From Arthrobacter sp. B1805 (lineage in GTDB: Bacteria > Actinomycetota > Actinomycetes > Actinomycetales > Micrococcaceae), in the NCBI RefSeq assembly GCF_002929745.1, contig NZ_PJIQ01000007.1, forward strand, positions 1 to 64,000: a DNA stretch of 64,000 nucleotides, in the 5' to 3' direction. Under the pieces are notes generated by a model that worked only from the letters and a program-made list of their open reading frames with translations, was not told the origin of the DNA and did not search any database. Positions 16,590-27,178 of this stretch are shown piece after piece. A program made the translations under genes and the position numbers. Every line of letters begins with the position of its first letter. The first letter of the stretch is position 1.

Positions 16590-17783
16590 CTACCCGGCGG
16601 TGAGGACGCGCGCCCGCCGCCTGGGGATGCGCTCGACGAGTGCCATCGCGGGTTCGGCCAGGCGCGCCATCACCGGACCGAGAACGGCCATCAGCAGGAC
16701 GTAGGTCGTCGCGAGTGCCGCGAGGTCGGGAAGGACCGCACCCGATGCGACCGCGAGCCCGGCGATCACGATCGAGAATTCCCCACGCGCCACGAGTGCG
16801 GTACCCGCGCGCGCCCGTCCCAGGCGTCCGATGCCCTGTCGGCGTGCCGCCCACCAGCCGGTGGCGATCTTGGTCGCCGAGGTGACCAGGGCCAGCAGCA
16901 GCGCCACACCGAGCACCGGCGGGATCGACGCCGGATCGGTGTTCAGTCCGAACACGACGAAGAAGATGGCTGCGAAGAGGTCCCGCAGGGGCTCGAGGAT
17001 GCGCGCGGCGTTCTCCGCCGTCGCGCCCGAGATGGCGATGCCGAGGAGGAATGCGCCGACGGCCGCTGACACCTGGAGTGCGGAGGCAAGCCCTGCGACG
17101 AGGAGCGCCGCTCCGATGAGGGTCAGGAGGAAGACCTCCCGGTCGGTACTGTCGACCACCGCGGAGACGACGTTGCCCCAGCGCAGGGCGACGACCAGCA
17201 CGAGGGTGACGACGAGCAGGGAGATCCCGACAGTTCCCAGGCCGCCGGCGAAGCTGAGCCCCGCCAGGACCGCAGTGAGCACGGGAAGGTAGATGGCCAT
17301 CGCGAGGTCCTCGAAGACGAGGATCGCAAGGACGGTGGGAGTCTCCCGGTTGCCGAGCCGCCCGAGGTCCGTGATGACCTTGGCGGCGATCCCGGAGGAG
17401 GAGATGTAGGTGACGCCGCCCATGACGAGGGCGGCGACCGGACCCCATCCGAGGATGACGGCGACGAGCGCACCCGGGGTGAAGTTCAGGACGAAATCGA
17501 CGATCCCCGCGAGCCAGGACTGCCGCAGCCCGGTGACGAGTTCCTTGGCGGTGTACTCGAGCCCGAGCATGAGCAGGAGCAGGATCACGCCGATCTCGCT
17601 GGCCACCTCGCTGAACTCGATGACCCCCTCGAGTTCGAGGAAGCCACCTTGCCCGAAGAAGAGACCTCCGACGAGGTAGAGCGGAATCGGCGAGAGCCCG
17701 ATCCGGCCGGCGAGCCGCCCGAGGATCCCGAGGAACAGGAGGATGGCGCCGAGTTCGATCAGGGTGAGGGCAGACGTGTGCAC
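16590..17783 (-). CDS. CPA2-type cation/proton antiporter (KhtU/KefB-like)
   Basis: A 397-residue membrane transporter with about twelve hydrophobic segments, of the Na+/H+ exchanger (CPA2) fold. Recognisable are PIPLYLVGGLFFGQGGF, the membrane helix EIGVILLLLMLGLEY, the broken-helix region TYISSSGIAAKVI, VFEDLAMAIYLP with the transport-site Glu-Asp, and FVVFGLNTDP. It has no cytosolic RCK/TrkA domain of its own; that part is supplied by the adjacent gene. Together they resemble the K+/H+ antiporter KhtTU. The GTG at 17783 lies seven bases after the stop of the partner gene. Confidence 0.88.
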   Translation of the reverse strand: MHTSALTLIELGAILLFLGILGRLAGRIGLSPIPLYLVGGLFFGQGGFLELEGVIEFSEVASEIGVILLLLMLGLEYTAKELVTGLRQSWLAGIVDFVLNFTPGALVAVILGWGPVAALVMGGVTYISSSGIAAKVITDLGRLGNRETPTVLAILVFEDLAMAIYLPVLTAVLAGLSFAGGLGTVGISLLVVTLVLVVALRWGNVVSAVVDSTDREVFLLTLIGAALLVAGLASALQVSAAVGAFLLGIAISGATAENAARILEPLRDLFAAIFFVVFGLNTDPASIPPVLGVALLLALVTSATKIATGWWAARRQGIGRLGRARAGTALVARGEFSIVIAGLAVASGAVLPDLAALATTYVLLMAVLGPVMARLAEPAMALVERIPRRRARVLTAG

Positions 17784-17790
17784 CGGCGGC

Positions 17791-18273
17791 TCAGCCGTTA
17801 CGCAGGATGTCCGCCGCGGCGTCGAGGCCCTCGGAGGTGCCCACCACCACCAGCAGGTCACCGGCGGAGAGGATGAAATCGGGCGTGGGTGAGGCCTGGA
17901 CCTGACCCGACCGCAGCACGGCGACCAGCGAGGCGCCGGAGCGCGAACGCATCCGGGTGTCAGCGAGGGGGCGTCCGTCGAACGGCGAACCGCGCTCGAT
18001 CAGGAACTGCCGCGTGGAGACTCCGGGCAGGTCACGGTGTTCCTCCGTCAGTTGCGCGACGAGCTGACGGGAACCGAGGAGGTTGCCGATGGTCGCTGCC
18101 TCGTCCGGGGTCAGCGGAATGGAGGCGACACATGCATCCGGGTCGTTGGCCTTGGAGATGATGAGGTCGAGATCCCCGTCGCGCTGGGCGACGATTCCCA
18201 CCCTCCGGCCCGAGCCCGTGACGATCTCGCGCCGCACCCCGATGCCGGGGAGGCGCGTTTCGATGACGTTCAT
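17791..18273 (-). CDS. TrkA-C domain regulatory subunit (KhtT-like)
   Basis: A 160-residue soluble protein. The N-terminal half is the KhtT-type fold (ETRLPGIGVRREIVTGSGRRVGIV), and the C-terminal half (about 75-160) is a TrkA-C/RCK_C ligand domain ending ILSAGDLLVVVGTSEGLDAAADIL. In the Bacillus KhtTU pair the KhtT subunit binds cyclic di-AMP and gates the antiporter; the same role is likely here from order and spacing. It is the first gene of a two-gene operon with the antiporter, 7 bp apart. Confidence 0.88.
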   Translation of the reverse strand: MNVIETRLPGIGVRREIVTGSGRRVGIVAQRDGDLDLIISKANDPDACVASIPLTPDEAATIGNLLGSRQLVAQLTEEHRDLPGVSTRQFLIERGSPFDGRPLADTRMRSRSGASLVAVLRSGQVQASPTPDFILSAGDLLVVVGTSEGLDAAADILRNG

Positions 18274-18425
18274 GCGCCCATCCTAGACCTGCTGCGGCAC
18301 TCGTTCGTCCGGAGGGGCGGTAGCGGACCCTGCGTTCGCTGACGGCGTCGAGGCTTCCCGGGGAGCGCGCGGATCGGTCCCACGTACCTGCTGGCCAGGC
18401 CGGGAATCCAGTGCCCGCACGGCGG

Positions 18426-19523
18426 TCAGGCAGGCCGAAGAGCTGCCTCCGCGCCAGCGGTTCGAGCCGGATCGGCGCCGAGATCGGCCGGATCCGCGCC
18501 TGTGAGGAGGACGACCGCGAGTTCCGCGATCGCCGACGACGTCTGGAACCCGTACCCGCCCTGTCCCGCGAGCCAGAAGAAACCGGGATGGACCGCATCG
18601 AATCCCACGACCGGCAGACCGGTGTCCCGCTGTGTCCGCAGGCCCGTCCACGATCGACGGATGGACGAGATGCCGAGCGTGGTCACTGAGTCGAGGTGCC
18701 TGATGAGACGCTCGACGTCGCCCGCCCGGGGTTGTGCGTCGCCCGGCTCGGCAGGTTCGGCCTCGCTCGGCGAGATGAGCACGCCGTCCGCGTCGGGACG
18801 GAAGTAGAACGAGTCGTCGGCGGCAGCCACCATCGGGGTCCCCACGTGCGGCGCGTTCGCCGCACCGACGATGGCAGCGGTGCGGCGGTAGGGTACGAGT
18901 CCCTGGGGCCGAACACCACACAGCTCGGCCACGCCGTCGGCCCAGGCTCCCGCCGCGTCGACCACCACGCCGGCCCTGATACCCCTGCGGCCCGCCCGGA
19001 CGTTCCAGCCCTCGCCGTCGTACAGGGCGGAGGTCACGGGCGTCCCCGTCAGGATGATGACGCCGTCGTCGCTTGCCCTCCGTCGGTGGAACTCGAGCAG
19101 GAGGTCGGTGTCCGTGCCCACGCAGTCGGGGTCGATCGCCGCGGCCTCGAACGATTCGGGGCGGAGCTGGGGGCAGAGCTCGAGGGCCTCGGCGTGGGAC
19201 AGCCGGCGCATGCCCGCGGTGGTTCTGGCGTCGACATCGGCGGCGGACCCGATCAGCAGGAACGACCGCGGCATGGTCAGCGCCAGCCCGGTGGCTTGCT
19301 GGACCTCCGCGAGGAGGTCCAGGGTACGGCGCGTGAGGTCCACGACGGGCTCGGGGCCATAACTCGGTATCAGCTGCCGGGCCGAGCGCGACGACGTGTG
19401 GTAGCCGAGCGTGGTCTCGGCTTCGACGAGGACCACGCTGGAGAACGGCGCCAGCGCGGACGCCAGCGACAGTCCGGCGATCCCGCCGCCGATGATCAGG
19501 ACGTCGCACTCCATGGAACCCAT
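18426..19523 (-). CDS. FAD-dependent oxidoreductase, D-amino-acid/glycine oxidase family
   Basis: A 365-residue flavoprotein of the DAO family. The N-terminal dinucleotide fold reads CDVLIIGGGIAGLSLA (GxGxxG at residues 12-17) followed by the acidic strand end VVLVEAETTLG, and the C terminus has GFFWLAGQGGYGFQTSSAIAEL, the second FAD contact. Substrates in the family include glycine, sarcosine, D-amino acids and 2-hydroxyglutarate. It lies 70 bp downstream of kbl in the same direction; because tdh-kbl makes glycine, an amine or hydroxy-acid substrate from that route is possible but unproven. An alternative start is the ATG at 19514. Confidence 0.82.
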   Translation of the reverse strand: MGSMECDVLIIGGGIAGLSLASALAPFSSVVLVEAETTLGYHTSSRSARQLIPSYGPEPVVDLTRRTLDLLAEVQQATGLALTMPRSFLLIGSAADVDARTTAGMRRLSHAEALELCPQLRPESFEAAAIDPDCVGTDTDLLLEFHRRRASDDGVIILTGTPVTSALYDGEGWNVRAGRRGIRAGVVVDAAGAWADGVAELCGVRPQGLVPYRRTAAIVGAANAPHVGTPMVAAADDSFYFRPDADGVLISPSEAEPAEPGDAQPRAGDVERLIRHLDSVTTLGISSIRRSWTGLRTQRDTGLPVVGFDAVHPGFFWLAGQGGYGFQTSSAIAELAVVLLTGADPADLGADPARTAGAEAALRPA

Positions 19524-19593
19524 CCCGTCATCCTAGGGCGAGCCTCCCCCGAAGTGCCCGAACGCCCGTGCGAGGCTCATGTGCAGGCGAGGC

Positions 19594-20880
19594 CTAGGCC
19601 TCGCCCGTCCCGCCCACGTGCGCGCCCGTGGACGAGTTCGCAGCACCGTCGCCGTCGCTGCCGACCTCGTTCGCGGCCTCCCGGTTCGCTGCTACCTCGG
19701 CCCGTGCCGCGACGAAAGCCTGGACGCACGCCTCGATGTCCTCGTCGGAGTGCGCGGCGGAGAGCTGCACCCGGATGCGAGCCTTCCCCTTCGGCACCAC
19801 CGGGTAGCTGAACGCCGTCACGAAGACGCCGTGGGCGAGCATCGCGTCGGCCGTCCGGGCGGCGAGCACGGCATCGCCGAACATGACGGGGATGATCGCG
19901 TGCTCCCCCGCCAGCAACTCGAAGCCCTCCTCCGTCATCCGGCGGCGGAACAGGGCGGCGTTGGACACCAGGGTCGAGCGCAGGTCGGCACTGTTCTGGA
20001 CAAGGTCGAGCGCGGTCAGGGTCGCCGCGACGATCGACGGCGCGAGCGAGTTCGAGAACAGGTACGGGCGCGCACGCTGGCGGAGCAGCGCGACGATCTC
20101 GGCCCGTGCGGCGACGTAACCCCCCGAGGCCCCGCCGAGCGCCTTTCCGAAAGTGCCGGTGAAGATGTCCACGCGGCCCGAGACTCCGGCGTGCTCGGGC
20201 GTGCCGGCGCCGGTGGCCCCCATGAAGCCGACGGCGTGGGAGTCGTCCACCATGACCATCGCGTCGTACCGCTCGGCGAGGTCGCAGATGGCCTCCAGCG
20301 GAGCGAGGTAGCCGTCCATCGAGAAGATACCGTCCGTGACGACAAGGCGTCGCCGGGCGCCGGAGGCTTCCTGCAGCTTCGCCTCGAGGTCCGCCATGTC
20401 GCGGTTCGCGTAGCGGAAGCGCTGCGCCTTCGAGAGGCGGATGCCGTCGATGATCGAGGCGTGGTTCAGTGCATCGGAGATCACGGCGTCCTCCGGCCCG
20501 AGAAGGGACTCGAAGACGCCTCCGTTCGCGTCGAAGCAGGAGGAGAACAGGATGGTGTCCTCGGTGCCGAGGAACTGCGAGACGCGCCGCTCGAGCTCGA
20601 GGTGGAGGTCCTGCGTGCCGCAGATGAAGCGCACGGAGGCCATGCCGAACCCGCGCTCGTCGAGCGCCCTCTTCGCGGCCGCGATGATGTCCGGGTGGTC
20701 GGCGAGCCCGAGGTAGTTGTTGGCGCAGAAATTGAGCACCTGCGCGTCGCCGGCGTCGATCGCTCCGGCCCTGATGTGGCTGGACTGAGGCGAGGAGATC
20801 CGGCGCTCCTGCTTGAAGAGGCCTGCGCTGCGGATGTCGTCCAGTTCACCGGCGAGTTGGTCGCGGACTGCTGAATACAC
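19594..20880 (-). CDS. kbl: Glycine C-acetyltransferase (2-amino-3-ketobutyrate CoA ligase)
   Basis: A 428-residue PLP enzyme of the alpha-oxoamine synthase family that splits 2-amino-3-oxobutyrate with CoA into glycine and acetyl-CoA. The PLP lysine is Lys246 in [18 protein letters not shown]; other marks are [47 protein letters not shown] and [12 protein letters not shown]. It carries an extra 30-residue Ala/Gly/Ser-rich tail beyond the usual end near residue 398. It follows tdh by 15 bp and takes over the unstable product of that enzyme. Confidence 0.95.
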   Translation of the reverse strand: MYSAVRDQLAGELDDIRSAGLFKQERRISSPQSSHIRAGAIDAGDAQVLNFCANNYLGLADHPDIIAAAKRALDERGFGMASVRFICGTQDLHLELERRVSQFLGTEDTILFSSCFDANGGVFESLLGPEDAVISDALNHASIIDGIRLSKAQRFRYANRDMADLEAKLQEASGARRRLVVTDGIFSMDGYLAPLEAICDLAERYDAMVMVDDSHAVGFMGATGAGTPEHAGVSGRVDIFTGTFGKALGGASGGYVAARAEIVALLRQRARPYLFSNSLAPSIVAATLTALDLVQNSADLRSTLVSNAALFRRRMTEEGFELLAGEHAIIPVMFGDAVLAARTADAMLAHGVFVTAFSYPVVPKGKARIRVQLSAAHSDEDIEACVQAFVAARAEVAANREAANEVGSDGDGAANSSTGAHVGGTGEA

Positions 20881-20895
20881 GGTGTTCCAATCCTC

Positions 20896-21939
20896 CTAGA
20901 AGGTGGTCCAGTCGAGGACCACTTTGCCGCTCGCGCCGTTGCGCGCTGTGTCGAAGCCCTGCTGCCACTCGCTCGCCGGCAGGCAGTCGGTCACCACGGA
21001 CGAGACCGCCTCCTGCAGGGTCCGGTTGGACTGCAGCATGGCGCTCATCGCATACCAGGTCTCGAACATCTCGCGCCCGTAGATCCCCTTCAGGGTGAGC
21101 ATGTGCGTGACCACTTTGCCCCAGTCGATGGAGATGGGCCCCGAGGGCAGGCCGAGCATGGCGATACGCCCGCCGTGGTTCATGTTGTCGATCATCTCAG
21201 GGAGCGCGGTCGCATGGCCGGACATCTCCATGCCGACGTCGAACCCCTCCTTCATGCCGAGCTCGCGCTGGGCATCCGCGATACGCACGCGCCTGACGTC
21301 GACGGCGATATCGGCTCCGACGCCGCGCGCGAGCTCGAGCCGCGGAGCCGACACGTCGGTGATGGCGATCTTGCGGGCTCCGGCATGGCGGGCGACGGCG
21401 ACGGCCATGAGTCCGATCGGCCCCGCTCCCGTGATCAGTACGTCCTCGCCGACCAGCGGGAAACTCAGGGCGGTGTGGACGGCGTTGCCGAAGGGATCGA
21501 AGACGGCGCCGAGCTCGGGCGTGACGCCGGCATCGTGAACCCAGACGTTGGTCTCGGGGACGACGACGAACTCCGCGAAAGCGCCGTCGCGCTGCACACC
21601 CACGCTCGAGGTGTGGATGCACATCTGGCGGCGCCCGGCCCGGCAATTGCGGCACACGCCGCACACGATGTGGCCCTCGCCGGACACGCGGTCGCCGACG
21701 CGCACCCCGCGGATGCCCTCCCCGAGCGCCACCACCTCGCCGTAGAACTCGTGACCGGGGATGAGGGGTGCCTGGATCATGCCCTGCGCCCAGGAATCCC
21801 AGCTCTCGATGTGGAGGTCCGTTCCGCAGATACCGGTGGTGATGACCCGGATCTTGACCTCACCCCACCCAGCATCTGGTTCGGGCCGGTCCACGAGATC
21901 GAAACCGGGATGTGCCCCGGATTTGTACAGCGCCTTCAC
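20896..21939 (-). CDS. tdh: L-threonine 3-dehydrogenase
   Basis: A 347-residue zinc-dependent, NAD-linked dehydrogenase that oxidises threonine to 2-amino-3-oxobutyrate. The catalytic zinc ligands Cys38 (ICGTDLH) and His63-Glu64 (PGHEFYG) and the structural zinc cysteines 93, 96, 99 and 107 are all present, as is the NAD-binding [13 protein letters not shown]. The GTG at 21939 has an AAGGA ribosome-binding site nine bases upstream; the much longer open frame upstream overlaps the APH-fold gene and is not coding. First gene of the tdh-kbl operon, so threonine is turned into glycine and acetyl-CoA. Confidence 0.95.
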   Translation of the reverse strand: MKALYKSGAHPGFDLVDRPEPDAGWGEVKIRVITTGICGTDLHIESWDSWAQGMIQAPLIPGHEFYGEVVALGEGIRGVRVGDRVSGEGHIVCGVCRNCRAGRRQMCIHTSSVGVQRDGAFAEFVVVPETNVWVHDAGVTPELGAVFDPFGNAVHTALSFPLVGEDVLITGAGPIGLMAVAVARHAGARKIAITDVSAPRLELARGVGADIAVDVRRVRIADAQRELGMKEGFDVGMEMSGHATALPEMIDNMNHGGRIAMLGLPSGPISIDWGKVVTHMLTLKGIYGREMFETWYAMSAMLQSNRTLQEAVSSVVTDCLPASEWQQGFDTARNGASGKVVLDWTTF

Positions 21940-22004
21940 TGGACAGTTCCTTCCACGCCGCTCCCGGCGGCCAGCGGGATGGGCTGGGCCAGGACGGTAC
22001 GAGT

Positions 22005-22025
22005 TCCGGGCGGGATGCGCCCGGA
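22005..22025. other. Stem-loop in the APH-tdh gap
   Basis: TCCGGGCG (22005-22012) and CGCCCGGA (22018-22025) form a perfect 8-bp stem with a 5-nt loop, midway in the 182-bp gap. It may end the transcript of the APH-fold gene, but there is no U-run, and hairpins of this size are frequent in DNA of this composition. Confidence 0.4.
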
Positions 22026-22121
22026 GCAACAGTACCAAGACCCGTCCACGACGTGCCGCCGTCCCTGCACTCCCGCGCTCCCGCGCGCACGTAGTCGCCT
22101 GGCGGAGCGACTGCACAAAGC

Positions 22122-23021
22122 TCAGTCCTCGAGGACTGCGGTGAGGATCTCGACCCCGAGCGCAAGGAACTCCGGGAAATCGTCGGAGGAGACCGCCAGG
22201 GCACTGCCCATGCTGAGGGCCCACCCGCGAGCCCGAGCCCAGGTGGCGGCGTCGGTCGGTCGGAGCGATTCGACCTCGCGCCGGAAAACGGCCCGGCCGT
22301 CCGCGTCGAACATGAGCCAGGCCGCGGCGAGGTCCGTTGCTGGGTCCCCGGCGCACAGGTCCCCGAAATCGACGACGCCGGCCAGGCTCCCTCCCGGCGC
22401 GAGCACGACGTTGGCAGGGTGGAGGTCCCCGTGCAGCCACAGGGGCGCCTGCTTCCACGTCGGGGCAGCCACCGCACCCTCCCACACGTGCCGCAATCGT
22501 GAAGTGGGCAGCTTCGGCAGCGCGGGAAGTGACGTCAGGCGGGCACGCACGACGTCGTCCCTGGCCGCCAGGGGACCGCCACGGCCGACAGGGCTCACGG
22601 GAGCACCGGCCGGGGCCGGTTGCTGGAATTCCGCGACGAACCGGGCGAGCTGTGGAGCTGCCGCGCGTCGGGCAGCCCGCCGCAGGGTGATTCCGCTCGC
22701 ACCCTCGATCCACCGGCAGACGGACCAGTGCCACGGGAACGCCGGTCCGGGAAGGCCGGTCCGCACGGGTGCCGACGTCGGCACGGCGAGGTGCGCCGTC
22801 AGGCCCGGCAGCCAGCGCTGCTCCGTATTCATCAGCGCACCCGCGAGCTCGCGCCGCGGCAACCGCACCACGAGCTCGTCCCCCAGCCGGAAGAGCGCGT
22901 TGTCCCACCCGTGTCCGGCGAACCGGAGCGGCAGGTGCGCCAGGTCGGGGTGTTGCTCGATCAGCAGGGACAGGACGAGGGAGGGCCCGATGTCGATCTC
23001 TGCCCTCGGCATGACCGCCAT
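22122..23021 (-). CDS. Aminoglycoside phosphotransferase-fold kinase
   Basis: A 299-residue protein of the APH/choline-kinase fold. The catalytic loop is [14 protein letters not shown] (Asp of HGDxxxxN) and the metal-binding Asp is in [20 protein letters not shown]. The N-terminal lobe has the nucleotide-binding strands [22 protein letters not shown]. Chromosomal members like this one rarely confer drug resistance; they phosphorylate small molecules that are mostly unknown. It sits alone between gatB and tdh in the same direction. The ATG at 23012 is an equally plausible start. Confidence 0.85.
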   Translation of the reverse strand: MAVMPRAEIDIGPSLVLSLLIEQHPDLAHLPLRFAGHGWDNALFRLGDELVVRLPRRELAGALMNTEQRWLPGLTAHLAVPTSAPVRTGLPGPAFPWHWSVCRWIEGASGITLRRAARRAAAPQLARFVAEFQQPAPAGAPVSPVGRGGPLAARDDVVRARLTSLPALPKLPTSRLRHVWEGAVAAPTWKQAPLWLHGDLHPANVVLAPGGSLAGVVDFGDLCAGDPATDLAAAWLMFDADGRAVFRREVESLRPTDAATWARARGWALSMGSALAVSSDDFPEFLALGVEILTAVLED

Positions 23022-23063
23022 CGCGCCCTCCCTCGTCGATGCTGTTCCGTGCTCTGCTGCGAC

Positions 23064-24578
23064 CTAGCCCTCGACGCCGAGGCGCTGGAGGATCAGCTCA
23101 CGCACGCGTGCGGCGTCCGCCTGGCCGCGCGTGGCCTTCATGACTCCGCCCACGATCGCCCCGACGGCCTGAACCTTGCCGCCACGGATCTTATCGGCGA
23201 CGTCGGGCTGTGCCGCGAGGGCACCGTCGATCGCCTCGAGCAGCGGACCGTCGTCGGACACGACGGCGAGCCCGCGCTTCTCGACGACCTCCGCAGGCGT
23301 TCCCTCACCCGCGAGGACGCCGTCGAGCACGTCCCGGGACAGCTTGTCGTTGATCTTGCCGGACTCGATGAGGGCGTTGAGCTCCACGATCAGTTCGGGC
23401 GTCACACCCAGTTCGGCCGGCTCGACGTCGGCGAGCTTGGCTCGGCGTGAGATCTCGCCCATCCACCACTTCCGGGCGACGGCGGCACTGACGCCCGCGG
23501 CGATCGTGTCCTCGATCGAGGACATGACCCCTGCGTTGACGACGTCCCGGAACTCGGCGTCGGAGTAACCCCAGTCGGCCTGGAGTCGCTTGCGGCGCTC
23601 GGCGGGCGGCTCCGGCAGTTCGGCGCGCAGTTTCTCGATCCAAGCTTCGTTCGTCACGACCGGCACGAGGTCAGGTTCGGGGAAGTAGCGGTAGTCGTCG
23701 GCGTCGGACTTGGGCCGGCCCGACGTCGTCGAGCGCGTGTCCTCGTGCCAGTGGCGGGTCTCCTGCAGGATCGGCGTGCCTGAATCGAGCACGGCGGCAT
23801 GGCGCTGGATCTCGTAGCGCACGGCGTGCTCGACGGCGCGCAGCGAGTTCACGTTCTTGGTCTCGGTCCGTGTGCCGAACTTCTCCTGGCCCTTCGGCTT
23901 GAGGGAGACGTTCGCATCGCAGCGCACGTTGCCGCGCTCCATCCGGGCGTCCGAGACCCCGAGGTTCTTGACGATCTCGCGGATTGCCGCGACGTAGGCC
24001 TTCGCGAGTTCGGGCGCGCGCGATCCGGCACCCACGATGGGCTTCGTGACGATCTCGATCAGGGGCACTCCGGCACGGTTGTAGTCGACGAGCGAGAACT
24101 CGGCGCCCTGGATACGGCCCGTCGAACCGCCCATGTGCGTGAGCTTCCCGGCGTCCTCCTCCATGTGGGCGCGCTCGATCTCGATCGTGAACACGGTGCC
24201 GTCGGCCAGCTCGATGTCGATGGAACCGTCGTAGGCGATCGGGTCCTCGAACTGGGAGGTCTGGAAGTTCTTCGGGGTGTCGGGGTAGAAGTAGTTCTTC
24301 CGCGCGAAGTAGCACTTCTCCGCGATCCTGCAGTTCAGCGCGAGGCCGATCTTGATCGCCGACTCCACGGCGACACCGTTGACCACGGGCAGCACGCCGG
24401 GCAGCCCGAGGTCGACCGGCGTCACGTTGGTGTTGGGGACGTCACCGAAGGCGTTGGGAGCGGAGGAGAACATCTTCGTCTTCGTGTTGAGCTCCACGTG
24501 GACCTCGAACCCGAGCACCGGATCGTACTTCTCCATGGCCTCGTCGAAGGTCAGGACCTCGTCGGTTACAGCAGTCAT
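23064..24578 (-). CDS. gatB: Aspartyl/glutamyl-tRNA amidotransferase subunit B
   Basis: A 504-residue GatB, the subunit that holds misacylated Glu-tRNA(Gln)/Asp-tRNA(Asn), activates its side chain with ATP and adds ammonia. It opens with the conserved [24 protein letters not shown], has [14 protein letters not shown], the [17 protein letters not shown] block, and the GatB/YqeY tail (about residues 350-500) ending in [21 protein letters not shown]. The start codon shares one base with the gatA stop (TAATG), so translation is coupled. Third gene of gatC-gatA-gatB. Confidence 0.97.
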   Translation of the reverse strand: MTAVTDEVLTFDEAMEKYDPVLGFEVHVELNTKTKMFSSAPNAFGDVPNTNVTPVDLGLPGVLPVVNGVAVESAIKIGLALNCRIAEKCYFARKNYFYPDTPKNFQTSQFEDPIAYDGSIDIELADGTVFTIEIERAHMEEDAGKLTHMGGSTGRIQGAEFSLVDYNRAGVPLIEIVTKPIVGAGSRAPELAKAYVAAIREIVKNLGVSDARMERGNVRCDANVSLKPKGQEKFGTRTETKNVNSLRAVEHAVRYEIQRHAAVLDSGTPILQETRHWHEDTRSTTSGRPKSDADDYRYFPEPDLVPVVTNEAWIEKLRAELPEPPAERRKRLQADWGYSDAEFRDVVNAGVMSSIEDTIAAGVSAAVARKWWMGEISRRAKLADVEPAELGVTPELIVELNALIESGKINDKLSRDVLDGVLAGEGTPAEVVEKRGLAVVSDDGPLLEAIDGALAAQPDVADKIRGGKVQAVGAIVGGVMKATRGQADAARVRELILQRLGVEG

Positions 24579-26083
24579 TACTTACCACCTGCGATCTCGG
24601 GGGCCTTGGCCAGCAGAGGGCCGCCCCATGTCTCTTCGAGCAGTGATTCCAGGACGGCGCCCACGCGGTAGAGGCGTGCGTCCTGGCGGGCCGGGGCGAG
24701 AAGCTGGATGCCGACGGGCAGTCCGTCCTCGTCCGCGAGTCCGCCGGGGAGCGACAGGCCGGGGACGCCTGCCATGTTCGCCGGGATGGTGGCCACGTCG
24801 TTCAGGTACATCGCCAGCGGGTCGTCGAGCTTCTCCCCCAGCTTGAACGCCGTGGTCGGCGCGGTCGGCGAGATGAGCACGTCGGCCTGCTCGAACGCGG
24901 CTGCGAAGTCCCGCTGGATGAGAGTACGGACCTTCTGCGCCGAGCCGTAGTAGGCGTCGTAGTAGCCCGCACTCAGCGCGTAGGTACCCAGGATGATGCG
25001 GCGCTTGACCTCGTCGCCGAAGCCGGCGGCGCGCGTGGCCCCCATGACGCGCTCGATGGTCGGCGTGCCCTCGGGCACCACGCGCAGTCCGAAGCGGACG
25101 CCGTCGTACTTGGCGAGGTTGCTGGAAGCCTCCGACGGCATGATCAGGTAGTAGGCGCCGAGCGCGTACCGGAAGTTGGGGCAGGAGACCTCGACGATCT
25201 CGGCGCCTGCCGAGCGCAGCAGCTCGAGCGACTCGTGGAACCGGGTGAGGACGCCGGCCTGGTAGCCCTCGCCCTGCAGTTCCTTGATGACGCCGATGCG
25301 CATGCCCTCGACCTGCCCCATGCGGGCGGCCTCGACGAGCGCGCCGACTGGATCGGTGAGGGACGTCGAGTCGTGCGGATCGTGACCGCCGATGACCTCG
25401 TGCAGCAGGGCGCTGTCGAGGACGGTCCGCGACACGGGACCGATCTGGTCCAGGGACGAGGCCATGGCGATGGCGCCGTACCGCGAGACCCCGCCGTAGG
25501 TCGGCTTCACGCCGACCGTTCCGGTCACGGCGCCGGGCTGGCGGATGGAGCCACCGGTGTCGGTGCCGAGCGCCAGCGGCGCCTCGAAGGCGGCGACGGC
25601 GGCAGCGGACCCGCCGCCGGACCCGCCGGGGATGCGGTCCAGGTCCCACGGATTGCGGGTGGGCCCGTACGCCGAGTGCTCCGTCGACGAGCCCATGGCG
25701 AACTCGTCGAGGTTGGTCTTGCCGAGGATGGGCATCTTCGCGGCCCGCAGCTTGCGGACGACCGTCGCGTCGTACGGGCTCTGCCAGCCCTCGAGGATCC
25801 TCGAGCCGGCCGTGGTGGGCTGGCCCTTGGTGACGATCAGGTCCTTGACAGCGATCGGGACGCCGGCCAGCGGATGCAGCGTGTCCCCGTCGGTCCGGGC
25901 CTTGTCGACCTCAGCGGCGACGAGCAGCGCCTCGTCGGTGTTGACGTGGAGGAACGCGTTGATCGCGCCGTCGACGGCGTCGATGCGGTCGAGGTAGGCC
26001 TGCGTCGCCTCGACGGCGGAGACCTCCTTCGACGCGAGCTTCTGCGCGAGGGCGTCGGCGGTGAGGTGGATCAGGTCTGCCAT
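24578..26083 (-). CDS. gatA: Aspartyl/glutamyl-tRNA amidotransferase subunit A
   Basis: A 501-residue amidase-signature enzyme that releases ammonia from glutamine for GatB. The Lys80/cis-Ser155/Ser179 triad is intact: [31 protein letters not shown] and [14 protein letters not shown]. The length is normal. It begins three bases after gatC ends and overlaps gatB by one base. The complete GatCAB set implies that the organism makes Gln-tRNA (and perhaps Asn-tRNA) by transamidation, as most actinobacteria do. Confidence 0.97.
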   Translation of the reverse strand: MADLIHLTADALAQKLASKEVSAVEATQAYLDRIDAVDGAINAFLHVNTDEALLVAAEVDKARTDGDTLHPLAGVPIAVKDLIVTKGQPTTAGSRILEGWQSPYDATVVRKLRAAKMPILGKTNLDEFAMGSSTEHSAYGPTRNPWDLDRIPGGSGGGSAAAVAAFEAPLALGTDTGGSIRQPGAVTGTVGVKPTYGGVSRYGAIAMASSLDQIGPVSRTVLDSALLHEVIGGHDPHDSTSLTDPVGALVEAARMGQVEGMRIGVIKELQGEGYQAGVLTRFHESLELLRSAGAEIVEVSCPNFRYALGAYYLIMPSEASSNLAKYDGVRFGLRVVPEGTPTIERVMGATRAAGFGDEVKRRIILGTYALSAGYYDAYYGSAQKVRTLIQRDFAAAFEQADVLISPTAPTTAFKLGEKLDDPLAMYLNDVATIPANMAGVPGLSLPGGLADEDGLPVGIQLLAPARQDARLYRVGAVLESLLEETWGGPLLAKAPEIAGGK

Positions 26084-26086
26084 GGG

Positions 26087-26383
26087 TTACTCCCCGTCCA
26101 GGATGGCCGGGACCTTGAAGCGGCCGTCGGCGTTGTCAGGTGCGCCGAGGAGCGCCTCCTCGTTGCTGAGGGTCTCCCCCACGACGTCCTCGCGGAAGAC
26201 GTTGCTCAGCGGGATGGGGTGGCTCGTCGCGGGGATGTCGTCACCCGCGACCTCGCTGACGGTCTTGATGGAATCGACGATCACGGCGAGCTCACCGGCC
26301 ATGCGGTCCAGCTCGTCGTCGTTCATGTCGATGTGGGCGAGCCTCGCAAGGTGCGCGACGTCGTCCCGGTTGATCTCAGCCAT
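26087..26383 (-). CDS. gatC: Aspartyl/glutamyl-tRNA amidotransferase subunit C
   Basis: A 98-residue GatC, the small subunit that wraps around and stabilises GatA. The N-terminal NRDDVAHLARLAHIDMNDDELD helix-turn-helix pair is the family signature; the extended middle (DDIPATSHPIPLSNVFREDVVG) is the belt that contacts GatA and GatB. An AGGGGAGA ribosome-binding site precedes the ATG. It is the first gene of the gat operon, so the promoter should lie in 26384-26463. Confidence 0.95.
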   Translation of the reverse strand: MAEINRDDVAHLARLAHIDMNDDELDRMAGELAVIVDSIKTVSEVAGDDIPATSHPIPLSNVFREDVVGETLSNEEALLGAPDNADGRFKVPAILDGE

Positions 26384-26463
26384 GGATCTCCCCTGGAAGT
26401 CGGAGGTGGGTATCTGCTTCCAGTCTAGTGCTGGCGCGGGTGGCGCCCGGCACTGCGCGCCCC

Positions 26464-26997
26464 TCAGAGGGCCAGGCGGAAGACCCAGAGCAGGATGTCC
26501 TCGTTGGGGACCTCCCAGTCACGCTCGGGGATGCGGACGAAACCCAGCGACTCGTAGAGCTGGTGCGCCCGCACCATGTCGGAGCCGCTCGTCAGGCTCA
26601 CCGCCTCGATCCCCGGCAGGGTACGGGCGTGCTCGATGACCTGTTCGACCATCGCCCTGCCCACGCCGCCACGCTGCACTGCGGGGTCGACCGCCAGCAT
26701 GCGGAACTCGAGCTCGCCCTCGACGGCGATGTCCGTATAGCGCTGCCCGGCGAACGTCAGTGCCACCGATCCGACCACGGTGCCGTCGCGTTCCGCGACC
26801 CACACCTCGGCGTGCTGGGCGCGGTGCTCGACGTCGGACAGCACGGCCATGTAGGGGTGGGCGTCGTCCGTGAAGTAACCGGCTTCGAGGTAGGCGCCGC
26901 GCGTGATGCGGCGGACGTCGTCGTAGTCCTCGCGGCGGATCGGGCGAATGGTGACGTGGGACCCGCTCAGGGCGCTTCCGGACGATGCTGTGCTCAC
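26464..26997 (-). CDS. GNAT-family N-acetyltransferase
   Basis: A 177-residue acetyltransferase of the GNAT fold. Motif A/acetyl-CoA loop is FRMLAVDPAVQRGGVGRAMVEQVIEHA, with strand 4 in front and SLTSGSDMVRAHQLYESLGFVRIPERD as motif B. The N-terminal part (TIRPIRREDYDDVRRITRGAYLEAG) fits amino-acid or small-molecule acetyltransferases. The substrate is unknown. I prefer the GTG at 26997, which starts the low-complexity leader just before the domain; an upstream start at 27036 would add 13 residues. It runs in the gat direction but behind a separate gap. Confidence 0.82.
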   Translation of the reverse strand: MSTASSGSALSGSHVTIRPIRREDYDDVRRITRGAYLEAGYFTDDAHPYMAVLSDVEHRAQHAEVWVAERDGTVVGSVALTFAGQRYTDIAVEGELEFRMLAVDPAVQRGGVGRAMVEQVIEHARTLPGIEAVSLTSGSDMVRAHQLYESLGFVRIPERDWEVPNEDILLWVFRLAL

Positions 26998-27178
26998 CGG
27001 CCTATCTTGGCACGTGGCGACTGCCGGTACTGGCACGTCAGGTCCACTCTGTCCACCAAGAGCGGATCAGGGGGGCGCGGTCCGAAAAACAGGGTTCGGG
27101 ACTCTAGGGTTGTCGACAGGAACGGCGGGCCAGGCCGCAGGATTCGGGCCGACCGGAAGACAAGAGGAGAGGATCACC

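Noticed and set aside
20896..22908. A 670-residue reading frame covering tdh and most of the APH-fold gene.
   Set aside because: Only the last 347 residues are threonine dehydrogenase; the front is out-of-frame reading of the APH-fold gene, and a good ribosome site precedes the GTG at 21939.
22122..23021. Possible antibiotic-resistance gene (APH fold).
   Set aside because: No mobile context and only general APH motifs; core chromosomal kinases of this fold are usually not resistance genes.
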